A stretch of DNA of 64,000 nucleotides from Akebia trifoliata (Eukaryota; Streptophyta; Magnoliopsida; Ranunculales; Lardizabalaceae). Made by a program: the position numbers and the translations under genes. The notes beneath the pieces are model-generated. The model was given only the letters and a program-made list of their open reading frames with translations. It had not been told where the DNA came from and searched no databases. Location: assembly GCA_017979445.1 (NCBI GenBank), contig CM030706.1, positions 18,524,967 to 18,588,966 of the forward strand, written 5' to 3'. Of this stretch, positions 10,108 to 21,303 are shown piece after piece (position 1 is the stretch's first letter; each line of letters opens with the position of its first letter).

Positions 10108-11359
10108 CTGAAAGCAATAGCAAAAGAAGAACTAGAAGCACAAGTAAAATCCAATGACTACTATAATCAACTAAAAAGATGGACATACAAGAAAAATAAA
10201 GAATAATAGACTTTTAACATAAATTTTTTGGATTTTAAAGTAGATTAATGACATAAACTACAGGAATCAAAAAAGAATAATTCACTTCACTTTTAGTCAT
10301 CCAACCCAATATAAAACATTATCTAAAATAGAAATCAGTTTATAATCTATCAGAAATTAGGAAAAAAAAAACCTTTTTCATCGCCATATCAGGTATCCAG
10401 ATAATCACACTTGAGGTTGTTCCCTATATTTGGTTAGATTTTCTGTTTCAGTCTTTTTAAGATTTCTAAACTAAATAACAAAAACAAGCATAAAAAGCTT
10501 TCAATTGCATAAAGAAACCATAATAGGCATCAAATTATTATAACTCTACAATGTCAATGTCAAATAAATTTTCATGGCAGATGGATTTGGGATTCCTTGC
10601 CTTATTAATATCTCCACCTCTTAAAAATGAGTTTCCCATGGATACATACAAGAGTGTTAGGCTTTTTTCTTCAAATAAGTTGGAACTAATATGAAAAACA
10701 ACAATTCTGAATCCAAAATTAATTAAAAAAATAATTCTGGACTATAAACTATTTTAATAAAAATACAAGAAAATCTTTTTATCCTCAATCACCAACAATA
10801 GATTCCTCCAAAACTAAAAAGACCCAATCTTAACCAAATAGGAAATTAAAAATGGGAGAAAGCAAACCTTTATAAGCAATTCGAAGGAGAAAGAAGAGAA
10901 ATCCTAGGGTTTACTTCTATGGAGAGCTTAATACCCTTTGAAATCGCCGAAATCCCTTCGATAGAATGATGCCCTTAGAAATTGCAGAGTTTTTGATGGA
11001 AAATCTTGAAATCGCAGGGTTTCTACTTAAAATCGCTGAGAAATATACCCTTTGGAGGCGATGATACCCTTTGTAAGAGCTCCAAGTGAAAAACCAGAGA
11101 TTGAGAGAACAAATTCTTCTCTTCATCAACCTTCGAATTAAATTTGTTTGAAGCGTTATAATAGGATCGAAGCATCGATCTCATCAAACCGAACTTTCAA
11201 AAATTTGATGGCTTATAGCACACAATCCATGCCATCGAGCTTGCAATTTTTCACGTAGTGAGAGAGAGAGCAAATAGCAGAGAGTGAGAGGGCGGAGAGA
11301 GAGAGAGAGAGAGAGAGAAAGCAAAGAAAGAGAGTAGAGAGGCAAGTGTAAAAAATTTA
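10108..11359. other. Unassigned sequence with an (AG)n tract
   Basis: AT-rich sequence up to about 10860, then a more mixed part (10870-11340) that includes repeated aaatcgc/gggttt words and an (AG)n stretch at about 11297-11319. On the minus strand this is a CT-rich stretch of the sort found in plant 5' UTRs. No coding exon was recognised. Confidence 0.35.
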
Positions 11360-12061
11360 ATTTTTGTAGTGGCGGGTAGGCGTTTCCGCTGCTTCGTGCA
11401 CACAAATATGCGGGAACTCATTTAGCGCAAATTTTTTTATATAGGAAAATTATACTCTATCGCAGCGGAATATATTATCCGCCGTTATATCTAATTTAAA
11501 AAAAAAAAATTATAGAGAAAAACTGACGATAAATTTTTACTCTACCGCTGCGGAAAATGTAATCCGCTGTTATATTTAATTTAAAAAAAAAATTTAATAA
11601 AAAGAACTCTCTAAATCGAATTTTTTATAAAAAAAAAAAATTATACTCTATAGAGGCGAAAAATATAATCCGCTGCTATATTTAATTCAAAGAATATAAA
11701 AAAATTATACTCTATAGCGGCGGAAAAATAATCCACTGCTATATTCAATTAAAAAAAAAATTGATAAGAGAGAACTCACTAAACCATGTTTTTTTTATAA
11801 AAAAAAATTGTATTCTATAGCGACGGAAAATATAATCCACTGCTATATTCAATTTAAAATAGAGAGAACTCACTAGTTTTAGTGGCGGATATATTTTTTC
11901 GCTGCTATATGCACTTGAATAAGTATGATGTGAATTTTCTACGTATGCATGGGTCTCTATAACGGCGGATACAATTATCCGCTGCAATAAATATATATAT
12001 AGCGTCGGATAAAATTATCCGCTGTTATAAACCGTCGCTGTAGATCAAAAATGTTGTAGTG
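11360..12061. mobile_element. Terminus and subterminal repeats of a CACTA (En/Spm)-like DNA transposon
   Basis: The right edge at 12052-12061 reads ...atgttgtagtg; its reverse complement CACTACAACAT is the hallmark of a CACTA end. Inside lies about 700 bp with some ten copies of a subterminal motif built on gcggcggataa and its partner ttatccgctgctata, often as inverted pairs around a short AT spacer (for example near 11460, 11530, 11660, 11715, 11820, 11890, 11960, 12005). Such GC-rich subterminal motifs bind transposase in En/Spm elements. No matching left end and no transposase were found, so the element's extent is open. Confidence 0.65.
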
Positions 12062-12700
12062 ATGCTTAAAAAAAATCATGTTCATACGTTTTTTTTTTTA
12101 GCTGTCAAACATGGGAAAGGAAGGATTTCCCTAGGACCACACGTTCAATTTGTACAGCCCCCCATCAGCACGTTTGCCTTCAATTGGTATATTTTCTTTT
12201 TCTTTTATCTTATCTACAGCACCATGATAGAGGTCCATTAATTCAAGAGATGTGGTTCAGCCCTACCTTCACTGCACTTGTCTATGTTTCCACTAGATGA
12301 ATATATGCACCTCCAATGAAATATTCTGATGACAACCATCCACGAAGTATTGTAAGAGAGAGTGTCTCCTCATCTGTTAATGGATTTACCAACTTCCCTA
12401 CCAATTCCACGATTCCATGGGGGCGTTTTCATCCATGGCTCTCTATGAGAGATTCAACCCTTAGTAATTAGATTTTAAAATGAAGAATAAGAGTGAAGAT
12501 GAACACCAGAGAGGACCCAATGGAAGTTTTTATGGTTTCTTAAAGTTATTTGGTGAGTTCGAAGGCAGTGAGAATGAGAGCAAAACGGGTATAATAGAAA
12601 GAGAGAGAGAGAGAGCAGATGACGTTTTTTCTGTTTGCTGTCCTTCTTTCTCTTTTGAGAAGGAGATAGAAATTTAAAAAAAAAAAAAACTGATCTGCTA
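12062..12700. other. Unassigned sequence between CACTA end and leader of B
   Basis: No match to element A. On the minus strand a frame of about 50 codons without stop (about 12437-12282, containing GIVELVGKLVNPLTDEE) can be read but no family is recognised. A GA-rich tract lies at 12596-12618. The sequence may be a further fragment of host DNA. Confidence 0.3.
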
Positions 12701-13241
12701 TTGGCACACCACCCAGCAATATGAAAGCATTAAGGGTTTAATATTAAAATTGAATTTCTTCTAGGGGCACACCATCGAGTTAAACAGTAAGTTGTTGTTC
12801 TTACTAACAGCATGCTAAATTTTTATTTTTATTTTATTTTTTTTATTTTTTTTTATTTTAAAAAGGTTAAAGAACAAACCGCACACTCTAAAAAATAAAC
12901 AAAACTCTTATTTGTGCCTAAAAAGAAAGATTAAAATAAATAAAAATAAAAAATAAAATAAAATAAAAAAATTTCTCATGCTCAACAATCATTAAATCAT
13001 CCCTAAAAAAAAAAAAAACTTTTCGAAATCTTGCATTATTTTAGGATTATTCCGAATGATCCTTGATCGGACCATAAAAATAATATGTCAAGGTAAATAT
13101 TCAAAGTCTAACCCGATAAGCAATAATTGAGCCAACAATAAAAACAAAATAAACTGATAAACAAACAATTAAAAATAACAAAACTAGGTCATTCTAACAA
13201 TACACCCATACTTGGGGTTTTTCAAGTTTGATCCTCAAAAG
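12701..13241 (-). mobile_element. 5' leader of element B next to the primer site
   Basis: Collinear in reverse complement with 25184 to about 25740 of element A, for example ttgaaaaaccccaagtatgg directly after the primer site and aataatgca further on. It ends where foreign sequence begins. Non-coding. Confidence 0.7.
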
Positions 13242-13259
13242 TCCCCAGCAGAGTCGCCA
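13242..13259 (-). other. Primer-binding site of element B (tRNA-Arg type)
   Basis: On the minus strand tggcgactctgctgggga starts one base after the 5' LTR end. It differs from the site in A (25166-25183) at two positions. A tRNA-Arg primer is the established feature of the Ogre group. Confidence 0.75.
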
Positions 13260-13260
13260 C

Positions 13261-15001
13261 TGAAAGCGCCCTCGATCCGCGGGGTGTACGGATCCGCTTT
13301 TGACCCTTGAGGTTTGGGAGTCGCCACTTAGTTATTACGTTCTAGGAACCGAATACTTACTCTAAACGGATAAAGAAACTAATCTACTAAAGAAAAAACC
13401 TGAATCCCAGGATCACATTACGGGGTTGGAATGTGTTAGGCACCAACCCCGCCCGCCCAATGCCGGTCTCTACTTATCCCAAATAGGATTACATTGCTAA
13501 CAAAAAACCTAGAAAAAAAAATAAAAGAAATTTTACCTTCGATACGCAAAGATTATATTCCCTCAGATCTGATAAGGCTACTCCTTGTATTGTACTCCTT
13601 GCTTTGTTCTGTCTTCGGATTTGATTTCTGATCTCCGAGGCAAAGTATCTCTTTTTTGGATCTGGATTCTTCGAATTTGTTATGGATTTTGGAGTGTTTT
13701 TGAAGGATTTTTACGGGTTTTTCAAGTTAAAATTGAAGTATGGGTGTTAGGTAAGGAGTTGGGACTTCAAAATTAAGGTTTATAGGAGGTTAGGAAAGCT
13801 TTTTGACCTACTTCTCTTAGGGTTTATGATTTGATACGAAAATAGGGTGTGGAGGCTCCTATTTATAGATTTTTTTTAAGGGTTTGTTTAGATAGAATTA
13901 GTGTTTAATTAGAATTCTTTTAGTTAGAGTTGTATTTTAGTTAGAATTCTATTAGGTAGAGTTGTATTTTAATTAGAATTATTTTAGGTAGAGTTATATT
14001 TTAGTTAGAATTCTATTAAATAGAGTTATTATTTAATTAGAACTCTATTAGGATTTTGACTTTTGGTCTTATTTGATTGATTTTAAGATTTTGACTTTAG
14101 TCTTAATTGATTGACTTTAATATCTTGACTTTAGTCTTACTTAATTGACTTTAATTTTGACTTTAGTCTTACTTGATTGACTTTAATACCTTCACTTTAG
14201 TCTTGCTTGATTGACTTTAATTTTTTGGAGAATCCTCCTCTATTATATCTTTAATTCTTTGGACCCCCAAATGGAGGGGTCCTTGAAGAAATATCTTGGC
14301 AACCCCCAACAATTTTGCCTGAGAGCCTGATTGATCGATTTTTTTAGTTTAAAATTTTAAATTAATTTTATTAATGTTTCACTTTAATTATTTAATATTT
14401 TATTTATTAATTTCAAAAATTTTAATTATAAAAATCGTGAAATTATCATTTGGCCCTCGGAGAGGACTTTTCGCGTTTTAAGTCAATTTTTGATGTTCTA
14501 GGATGTTTTAGAATCGATTTTTCGTGAGAAATTCGATGGAAATGTTGGTTTTTGTCATTTATGAAATTTTTTATGTGAAATGGTCGTGAACTTTATGAGG
14601 GGCATTTTCGTAATTTTGTCAAATTCTATGAAAATTGGCGAAATGATTTATTTGATTTCGATTTTTTATTTTATGTGTTTGAAAGGATTTTTCTAAGCGT
14701 AATGTAGGTTCTAGGGATATTTTTATGTTAGGGGTATTTTGGTAATTTGGTCATTTTTTAGTGATTTTCATCGTAAAACTTTTTTTTGTCTACAAGATGA
14801 TGATTTCTATGTTTCTAGGGTCATATTTTCCTAGCGTAGCGTGGTTTCTACCGTTTAGTCAGTTCGAGATACCTCATTAGGATTTCTGAAACACATCTGG
14901 TAATAAAATAAAGCATTGGAATAATCATCCATCATTGAGAACCGTTGCAATCAGGTTGACGAGTTGATTAATCAGGCGGATGCAAAAATGGGGTGTCTAC
15001 A
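13261..15001 (-). mobile_element. 5' LTR of element B
   Basis: Starts TGTAGACACC at 15001 and ends GCGCTTTCA at 13261 on the minus strand, followed by the primer site. It is collinear with the 3' LTR at 330-2067 and keeps the TATAAATA box at 13860-13867. Directly right of it the interrupted LTR of element C resumes. Confidence 0.9.
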
Positions 15002-16539
15002 ATATTCAATGTTTTTGTTTGTTACTAGATATATTTCAGAAATTTAGATGAGGTATCTCAAACTAACAAAACTATAAAAATCACGCTACGCTAGAAAAAT
15101 ATAACCCCAAAAATATAGAAATTATTATTTTGCAGACAAAAAAAAGTTTTACGATAAAAATCACTAAAAGACAATCAAATTACAAAAATACCCCTAACAT
15201 TAAAACATCCTTAGAGCCCACATTACGATTAGAAAAACCCTTTCGAACACATAAAACAACAAATTAAAATCAAATAAACCATTCCGTCAATTTTCACAAA
15301 ATTTGATAAAATTACAAAAATACCCCTCATAGGATTCACAATCATTTCATACCAAAAAATTTTATAAATGACACAAACATATAATCCCATCGAATTCCTT
15401 ACGAAAAATAGATTCTAAAACATTCTAAAATATCGAAAAACGACTCTTCAACACAAAAGTTCTCTTCGAAGGCAAAATGGTAATTTTTCAATTTTAATAA
15501 TTTAAAATTTTAAAATTAATAAATAAAATATTAATTAATGTAACGTAAAATCATAATAAAATTAATTTAAAAATCTGAACCAAGATAATTAATCAATCAA
15601 GCCCTCAAGCAAAATTGTTGATGGTTGCCCACTTATTTAAGTGGAGCCCCCTGATATTTATTAAAAGACCCCTCCATCTGGGGGCCTAAAGAATTAAAAT
15701 ATAATTAAGGGGGTTCTCCTAAAATCAAAAATATATTCTTTCATTGTACGTAAGAATTAAAATCCTAATCTAAAGAAACCTAGTCAATCAAATAAGACTT
15801 AGGTCAAAACCCTTATTAAAACCCTAATCTAAAGAAACCTAGCCAATCAAATAAGACTTAAGTTAAAACCCTAATTCACCTTATCTAAAAGGAGACCTAG
15901 TCAAATATGAATTCTTCAAAAAAAAATTATAATTAAGAGCCTCCACAACCTAATCTCGCAGGTTAAAATAAATCATAGAAAAAATAGGTCAAAAAGTTTC
16001 TCTAACCTTCTCCAAACTCTAATTTTGAAGCCCTAACTCCCTACCTATTATCCAAACCCTAGCTTTTACACAAAAAACACCCAGAAACCTTTCAAAAACT
16101 TCCAGAAACCCTTAAAAAAAAAATAGTTAGATCTAGATACCTCAACTTGGAGATCAGAAGAGGATTTAGTGACGGAAACAAATCAAGAAATCTCATACGA
16201 AGAGTCTCTCCGCCTGCTCTGAGGGAACAAATCATTGCGATCATCTAGGTATACTTCTTATTTTTTTTTTTATTTTTTATTGGTTTTAGGTCTTTTAGTA
16301 ATGTAATAATTTTTTAAGAAATAGTAGAGAGCGGCGTTTGCCAGGCGGGATTGGTGCCTAACACCTTCCAACCCCGTAATGTGATCCCCGGATCATAGTT
16401 TCTTTTTATTAGTGGATTAGTTGTTTTTATCTATTTAGAGTCAATGCTCGGTTCCTAGACTGTAATAACTAGGTGGCGACTCCCAAACCTCAAAAATCAA
16501 AAGTGGATCCGTACACCCCGCGGAAGGAGGACGCTTTCA
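15002..16539 (+). mobile_element. LTR of element C, right part
   Basis: Begins with the duplicated ATATT and continues the LTR started at 248 (next landmark ttactagatatatttcagaa). It ends ...ggacgctttca at 16539 after the family block actaggtggcgactcccaaa (about 16468-16487). The total LTR length without B is about 1.6 kb. No primer site follows, as expected for a 3' LTR. Confidence 0.85.
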
Positions 16540-16721
16540 GATTGTTGTAAATAGGAGATATGATAATTGAGTATTGTTTGAGAGGTTTTTGGTATACCGC
16601 GGAGTCCTCAGCCTATTCAAGTGCTTAAGTATCAACATCATTGTTTTTATCAATACCTGTTTTGTATCCTCTGAACAAAACAATTTTCATATTACGTTTT
16701 CCCATAATTATTGAGGATGTG

Positions 16722-17624
16722 TGTAGACAGATACCCCATTTTCGCACTCGCCCGATTAATCAACTCGTCAACCCAATTACAACGATTCCCAATGATAGAT
16801 GAATATTCCAATATTTTTTATTTGTTAGTAGATGTGTTTCTTAAGTTTGAATGTGATATTTCAAGTAAGAAAAATTTTAGAAACCACGTTACGCTAGGAA
16901 AATATGACCCAAAAATATAGAAATCATCATTTTAAGACAAAAAGAAGTTTTATGAGAAAAATCATAAAAATTATCAAATTACTAAAAACCCTTGATATCA
17001 AAACATCTTTAGAGCCTACATTACACTTAGGAAAATCCTTTTGAACATATAAAACAACAATTAAAATCAAATAAATTAATTAGTCAATTTTCACAAAATT
17101 TGATAAAATTACAAAAATACCCCTCATAGGGTCCACGATCATTTCACGCCGAAAACCCATAAGTGATAAAAATTAATACTCTTAGTAAATCCTTACAAAA
17201 AATTAATTTGACAACATTTCAAAATATTAAAAAATAACCTCTCAATACAAAAGCAATTTTTAAGGGTAAGACGATAATTTTTCAAACCCTAAAAATCAAA
17301 AATCAAAAATTAATAATTAAAATATTGATTAACATAAAATAAAATTTTAATAAATCAAATTAAAATTTCTAAATAAATAAAATCAATTTATAAAGTCCAC
17401 GGGTCAAATTTTAAGTAGTGACCCATTTATTTAAGTGGGGCCCACATGATATTTAATAAAAAAAACTTCTACCAAGGATCCCAAAGAATTAAAAATACAA
17501 TTTAACAAAGAACTCTCCATTAGGAGGGGTTCTCCAAAAACTTAAAAAATTCTCATTCTACGTAAGTCAAAATTTAAAATTTAAAATTCAAATAAAACCT
17601 AATTTAATCTTAATCTAAACAAAC
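16722..17624 (+). mobile_element. Solo Tat/Ogre LTR D, left part
   Basis: Begins TGTAGACAGATACCCCATTT, preceded by ATGTG (16717-16721). It follows the family LTR with many changes until 17624, where the chromovirus LTR E starts. The 182 bp between C and D (16540-16721) are unassigned. Confidence 0.75.
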
Positions 17625-19310
17625 TGTAAAACCACGAGTTTTTGATTCGTATCTCGAGAAAAAATAAATAGTTGAATTTTGAAAAAAAATCCTGAATGTG
17701 GAACTTAGGGGTAAAATTTTGGATATTTTTTATTATGTTTAATGAAATCTGACTTCACCATTAGATTCAAAATGATCAAAAAGCATACTTTATCCTATAA
17801 GCACGCTCAAATGAGAGTCCGAATAGAAAAGTTGCAAAATCCTCAATTATCGAGTCAGACCAAACTAAAATAATGACTTTTTGCTAGAACATGAATTTTT
17901 AAGATTTGATCATACCATTGGATTTATAACAAAAGATTATTGAACATGGACTATTTATTTGTCATTTCGGAGTTCTAAAAGTCGAATTATTATCAAAAAT
18001 GAAAATGACATCAATTTTAGGGGTCACCTCAGGTCAGAAATTTAAATTTTTCTTAGAGACAGAATTTATAGAAATTGACCACACCATTAGATCCGAAATG
18101 AAAAATTATACAAAATAGAGTATTCACTTGTTACTTTTGGAGTCCAAACGATCAAGTTATTGTCGAACGAAACATAGGTAAAATACCGATTTCGTCCCGC
18201 ATTTATATAAATAAATTTTTTTTATTAAAAACACTATTCATCTTCCAAACTCGTTAAAAAAGACCAGCCAACAATAGTTAAATGAAAATTTTGTTTTTCT
18301 TCAAAACTTTTACCTCAAATTCGTTGCAAATGGCTTGTCGTTGACTTCCGACGTAGAAGGGAGAAACCCATCCAATTTCCTTCCGTTTTCTTTTCTTTTT
18401 CACCCCGTATCATAAAAAAATAGTCGTATATATATACGGAGATTTCGTAACTTCGACCTCAGATTTCATCCGTTTCGAGATCAAACCGTCCTCCATCTCC
18501 GAAGGAGAAAGGACGACGGTGTTGAGATCTTAGAAACCACCAAGTTAGATTCAAAAATCAACCGTCTTGAAGTTCGAACCATCTCGATTTCAACACAGAT
18601 CGTCTCGATTTTCTTGCACGTATTTTAATTCTGTCGCCTAAAGATTGTATAAGGAACTGTCAATTTCTATTAGTAATCGTAGATTGTAAAAATTGCATTA
18701 AGGATTTTATTAAAAATTTGTGGTGTGTTTCTAAAAATATAGATTTCTTTTTGTTATTTCAAATTCACACAAGAACTTGCATGTTTGATATGTTTAATTG
18801 TATTTTATAATAACATATATGTGGGTTCCTCACTAGGTTATTTCTATCAGTTGGGTCCTGTATACTGCTTGGACTTCGTTTTAATCTAAGTTTTGGTACT
18901 TTTTCAATGTTATTGATAAAAATAAATTTCATAGTTGAAAATATGATTTAATATTCAATGAACTAAAATTGAGTTGATGAATATCAAAAAGTAGATATTT
19001 TGTTTGAAAGATTGAAAACGGTAAAAATTAAAAAAAAAGGGAAAAAGGGTATGAAACGATAAAATGTCAGAGTCACACTTGAGGGGTGATGTCTGCATTT
19101 TACATTGTTGTATTGTGTGTAGGTTGGTGAACGGATATCCAAGGATAATGTTACTGGTTACATATTTATTTACTTTTTGTTAGCGCGAGGCGCTGTTTAC
19201 TTTTATGTTTTGTTATTTATTTTAGACTGGGTGGCCACACTTGCATGGTAGGAAACTGGATATCCATTCTCAATCTTGTATTGATAATTTCTTTTTTTTT
19301 TTCAAATGAA

Positions 19311-19398
<88 letters not shown>

Positions 19399-20660
19399 CT
19401 ATTATGTGAGTTGTTAAAAAGTCTATGAATACTTGAAAGGATAATATGTCAAACATCCAGAATGGTATACTATCCTAGGATGTATGGTAGGGACCACCAA
19501 GCTCATACGTGGTATGGGACGCGTATGAGAGTGGAGTCACAACTGAAATCCGGTTTATTCCTCTCTATCTTTACCAATGAACTTGTAATGTAAAGGTGGT
19601 CGTATACGAATGGTTAGTACATTTGGGAATCACATGCACGCTTGATAGGCATAGACGAAGATGATTAGTTAGTGATCACTAACAATCTATAGTTGTCGAA
19701 CGTTCTGACACATCGAAAAGAGACCTATTGCTTACAATCACGTCAAACAGCCAGTCTGAGCCAGATAAATGATCCCGCAAGTGTGGTAAACAGCGACCAG
19801 CCACAAAATCAGGAACTAATACTTTATTATGAAACACCATGTCCCAACTATGAGCGATCCAGTCGTGAATCTCAACTTTCTAATTCCACTACTCCACCAT
19901 TATGTATTATGTTTCTGTTGTCTTATTTTGATATATAAAATGAAATGCATGTTTAATATTTTCACTAGATCAATTAATTTTGTATAAAAAGAGAATGTTA
20001 TAGTAAATACTGCTGATTGATGTAATGAGAGTTTTAAAATGTTTAGTTGCTCATTCCTGGCTATATGTACCAGTTAATCGTAGTTTATTTTGTAAAACTT
20101 TGCATATTTTAAATGATTCAGTATGTTTATTCGTTTATGTTATGAGAGGTTACTGGTAGAAATTGTTTGCTTCCTTACTGGGTAACCATTGTTACTCACC
20201 CTTTCTTTCTCCATTTTTTTTAGTTTCAGATCCAAAGCTTGGTGAGGCTGGTGTGGAAAACGAGTGAGAATCATCTGGTGGGTCATATAGACAGTCAGAG
20301 TCCGTTACTTGGTAAGTATTGGGGTTATACCCCCTAGTGGTGTCGATTTGTCCAAGAGTATTATAGATTTTGTTCTAACCATTAGGACTTTTGTTAGAGT
20401 AAGAAATTTTTGTCTAATCCCGAGTATAAATTTCTTTTTTCGCATTCTGATCTATTGTACGTTATTAGATGTATATAGGCTTTCGCTAGTATTATATTTT
20501 GTATGTATATATGTAGGATTATATGTCGTTTATCAGGTGCAGGTTGAACGCCTTGGAAAGCTAACATAAACAGAGGAGACCATGCCGAAATTTCGAAACG
20601 CCACCTAGTGCCTCGAGATCTGACATGGGACTTTGTGTTAGCATTTCGTGGAGCGCCACA
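17625..20660 (+). mobile_element. Solo LTR E of a Tekay/Del-like chromovirus
   Basis: A 3036-bp LTR beginning TGTAAAACCACGAG and ending GAGCGCCACA, flanked by CAAAC (17620-17624) and CAAAT (20661-20665), a 5-bp target duplication with one mismatch. It is homologous, in the opposite orientation, to the LTR of chromovirus F (44341-47499) over its length. No internal region is attached, so it is a solo LTR left by recombination. It sits inside LTR D. Confidence 0.85.
19313..19397. repeat. (AT)n microsatellite inside LTR E
   Basis: About 84 bp of pure AT. The equivalent place in the LTR of F (about 45605-45616) has only a short atatatat run, so the expansion is specific to this copy. Confidence 0.95.
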
Positions 20661-21303
20661 CAAATCTTATCTCTAAGAGACCAAATCTAAACCCTAATCT
20701 CCCAAAAAACTTTTTAAAAATGAGCCTCTACTACCTAAATTCGGAGGCCAAGAAAAACCCTAAAAATTAAGGTCAAAATCTTTCCACATACTTCCCGAAA
20801 CCCTAAATCTGAAGCTCTAAGTCTAGACCTAACACCCAAATTCTTTTTTTTTCACCTAAAAAATACTTAAAAACTCTTAAAAATACCCAAAAAAGATAGA
20901 AAATATTTAGATCTAGAAGAAGAAAATCTCATCTAGGAGATCAGAAGCAGATCTAGCGATGAAGACAAAAGCGAGAAAACTCATACAAAGAACAGTCTCC
21001 GTCAATTTATGAAGGAATCGACTATCGCAATAACTCAGGTAAAGAAGGTAATTTTTTATTTTAATTTTTATACCATATTTATGTAATGTAAAATTTTTGA
21101 AAAATGTAGAGACCGACGTTCGATGGGCGGGATTGGTGCCAACACCTTCCAATCCCGTAACGTGATCCTTGGACTCATTTTTTTTTCATAATTCAGTCCC
21201 TTATCTATTTAGAGTCAATTTTTGGTTCCTATACCATAAAACTAGGTGGTGACTCCCAAAAAAATTAAAACAGATCCGCACCAACGAATTGTGGGCACTT
21301 TAT
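20661..21303 (+). mobile_element. Solo Tat/Ogre LTR D, right part
   Basis: Resumes after the E insertion with the duplicated CAAAT, passes through the family block actaggtggtgactcccaaa (about 21241-21260) and ends in gggcacttta(t) near 21303. It is followed by ATGTA (21304-21308), matching ATGTG before D except for one base. No primer site follows, so D is a solo LTR of about 1.5 kb. Confidence 0.75.

Larger units (their letters stand above)
330..15001 (-). mobile_element. Element B: Tat/Ogre-type LTR retrotransposon carrying foreign DNA
   Basis: This 14.7-kb minus-strand element is bounded by LTRs at 330-2067 (3') and 13261-15001 (5'), both read as TG...CA, and by GTATT (325-329) and ATATT (15002-15006), a 5-bp target duplication with one mismatch. 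The primer site lies at 13242-13259 and the polypurine tract at about 2068-2086. By eye, roughly 7% of positions differ over the first 390 bp of the two LTRs. Only the leader, the integrase tail and the 3' UTR of a normal element remain; gag, protease, RT and most of integrase are absent. Between about 6062 and 12660 the sequence has no counterpart in element A and holds host-gene fragments and a CACTA-like end. It could not have moved without help. Confidence 0.85.

Noticed and set aside
12282..12437. Minus-strand frame with GIVELVGKLVNPLTDEE as a host exon
   Set aside because: About 50 codons with no family recognised and no clear splice borders; left as unassigned.
19217..19456. Minus-strand frame with poly-IY
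   Set aside because: Translation of the (AT)n microsatellite in LTR E.
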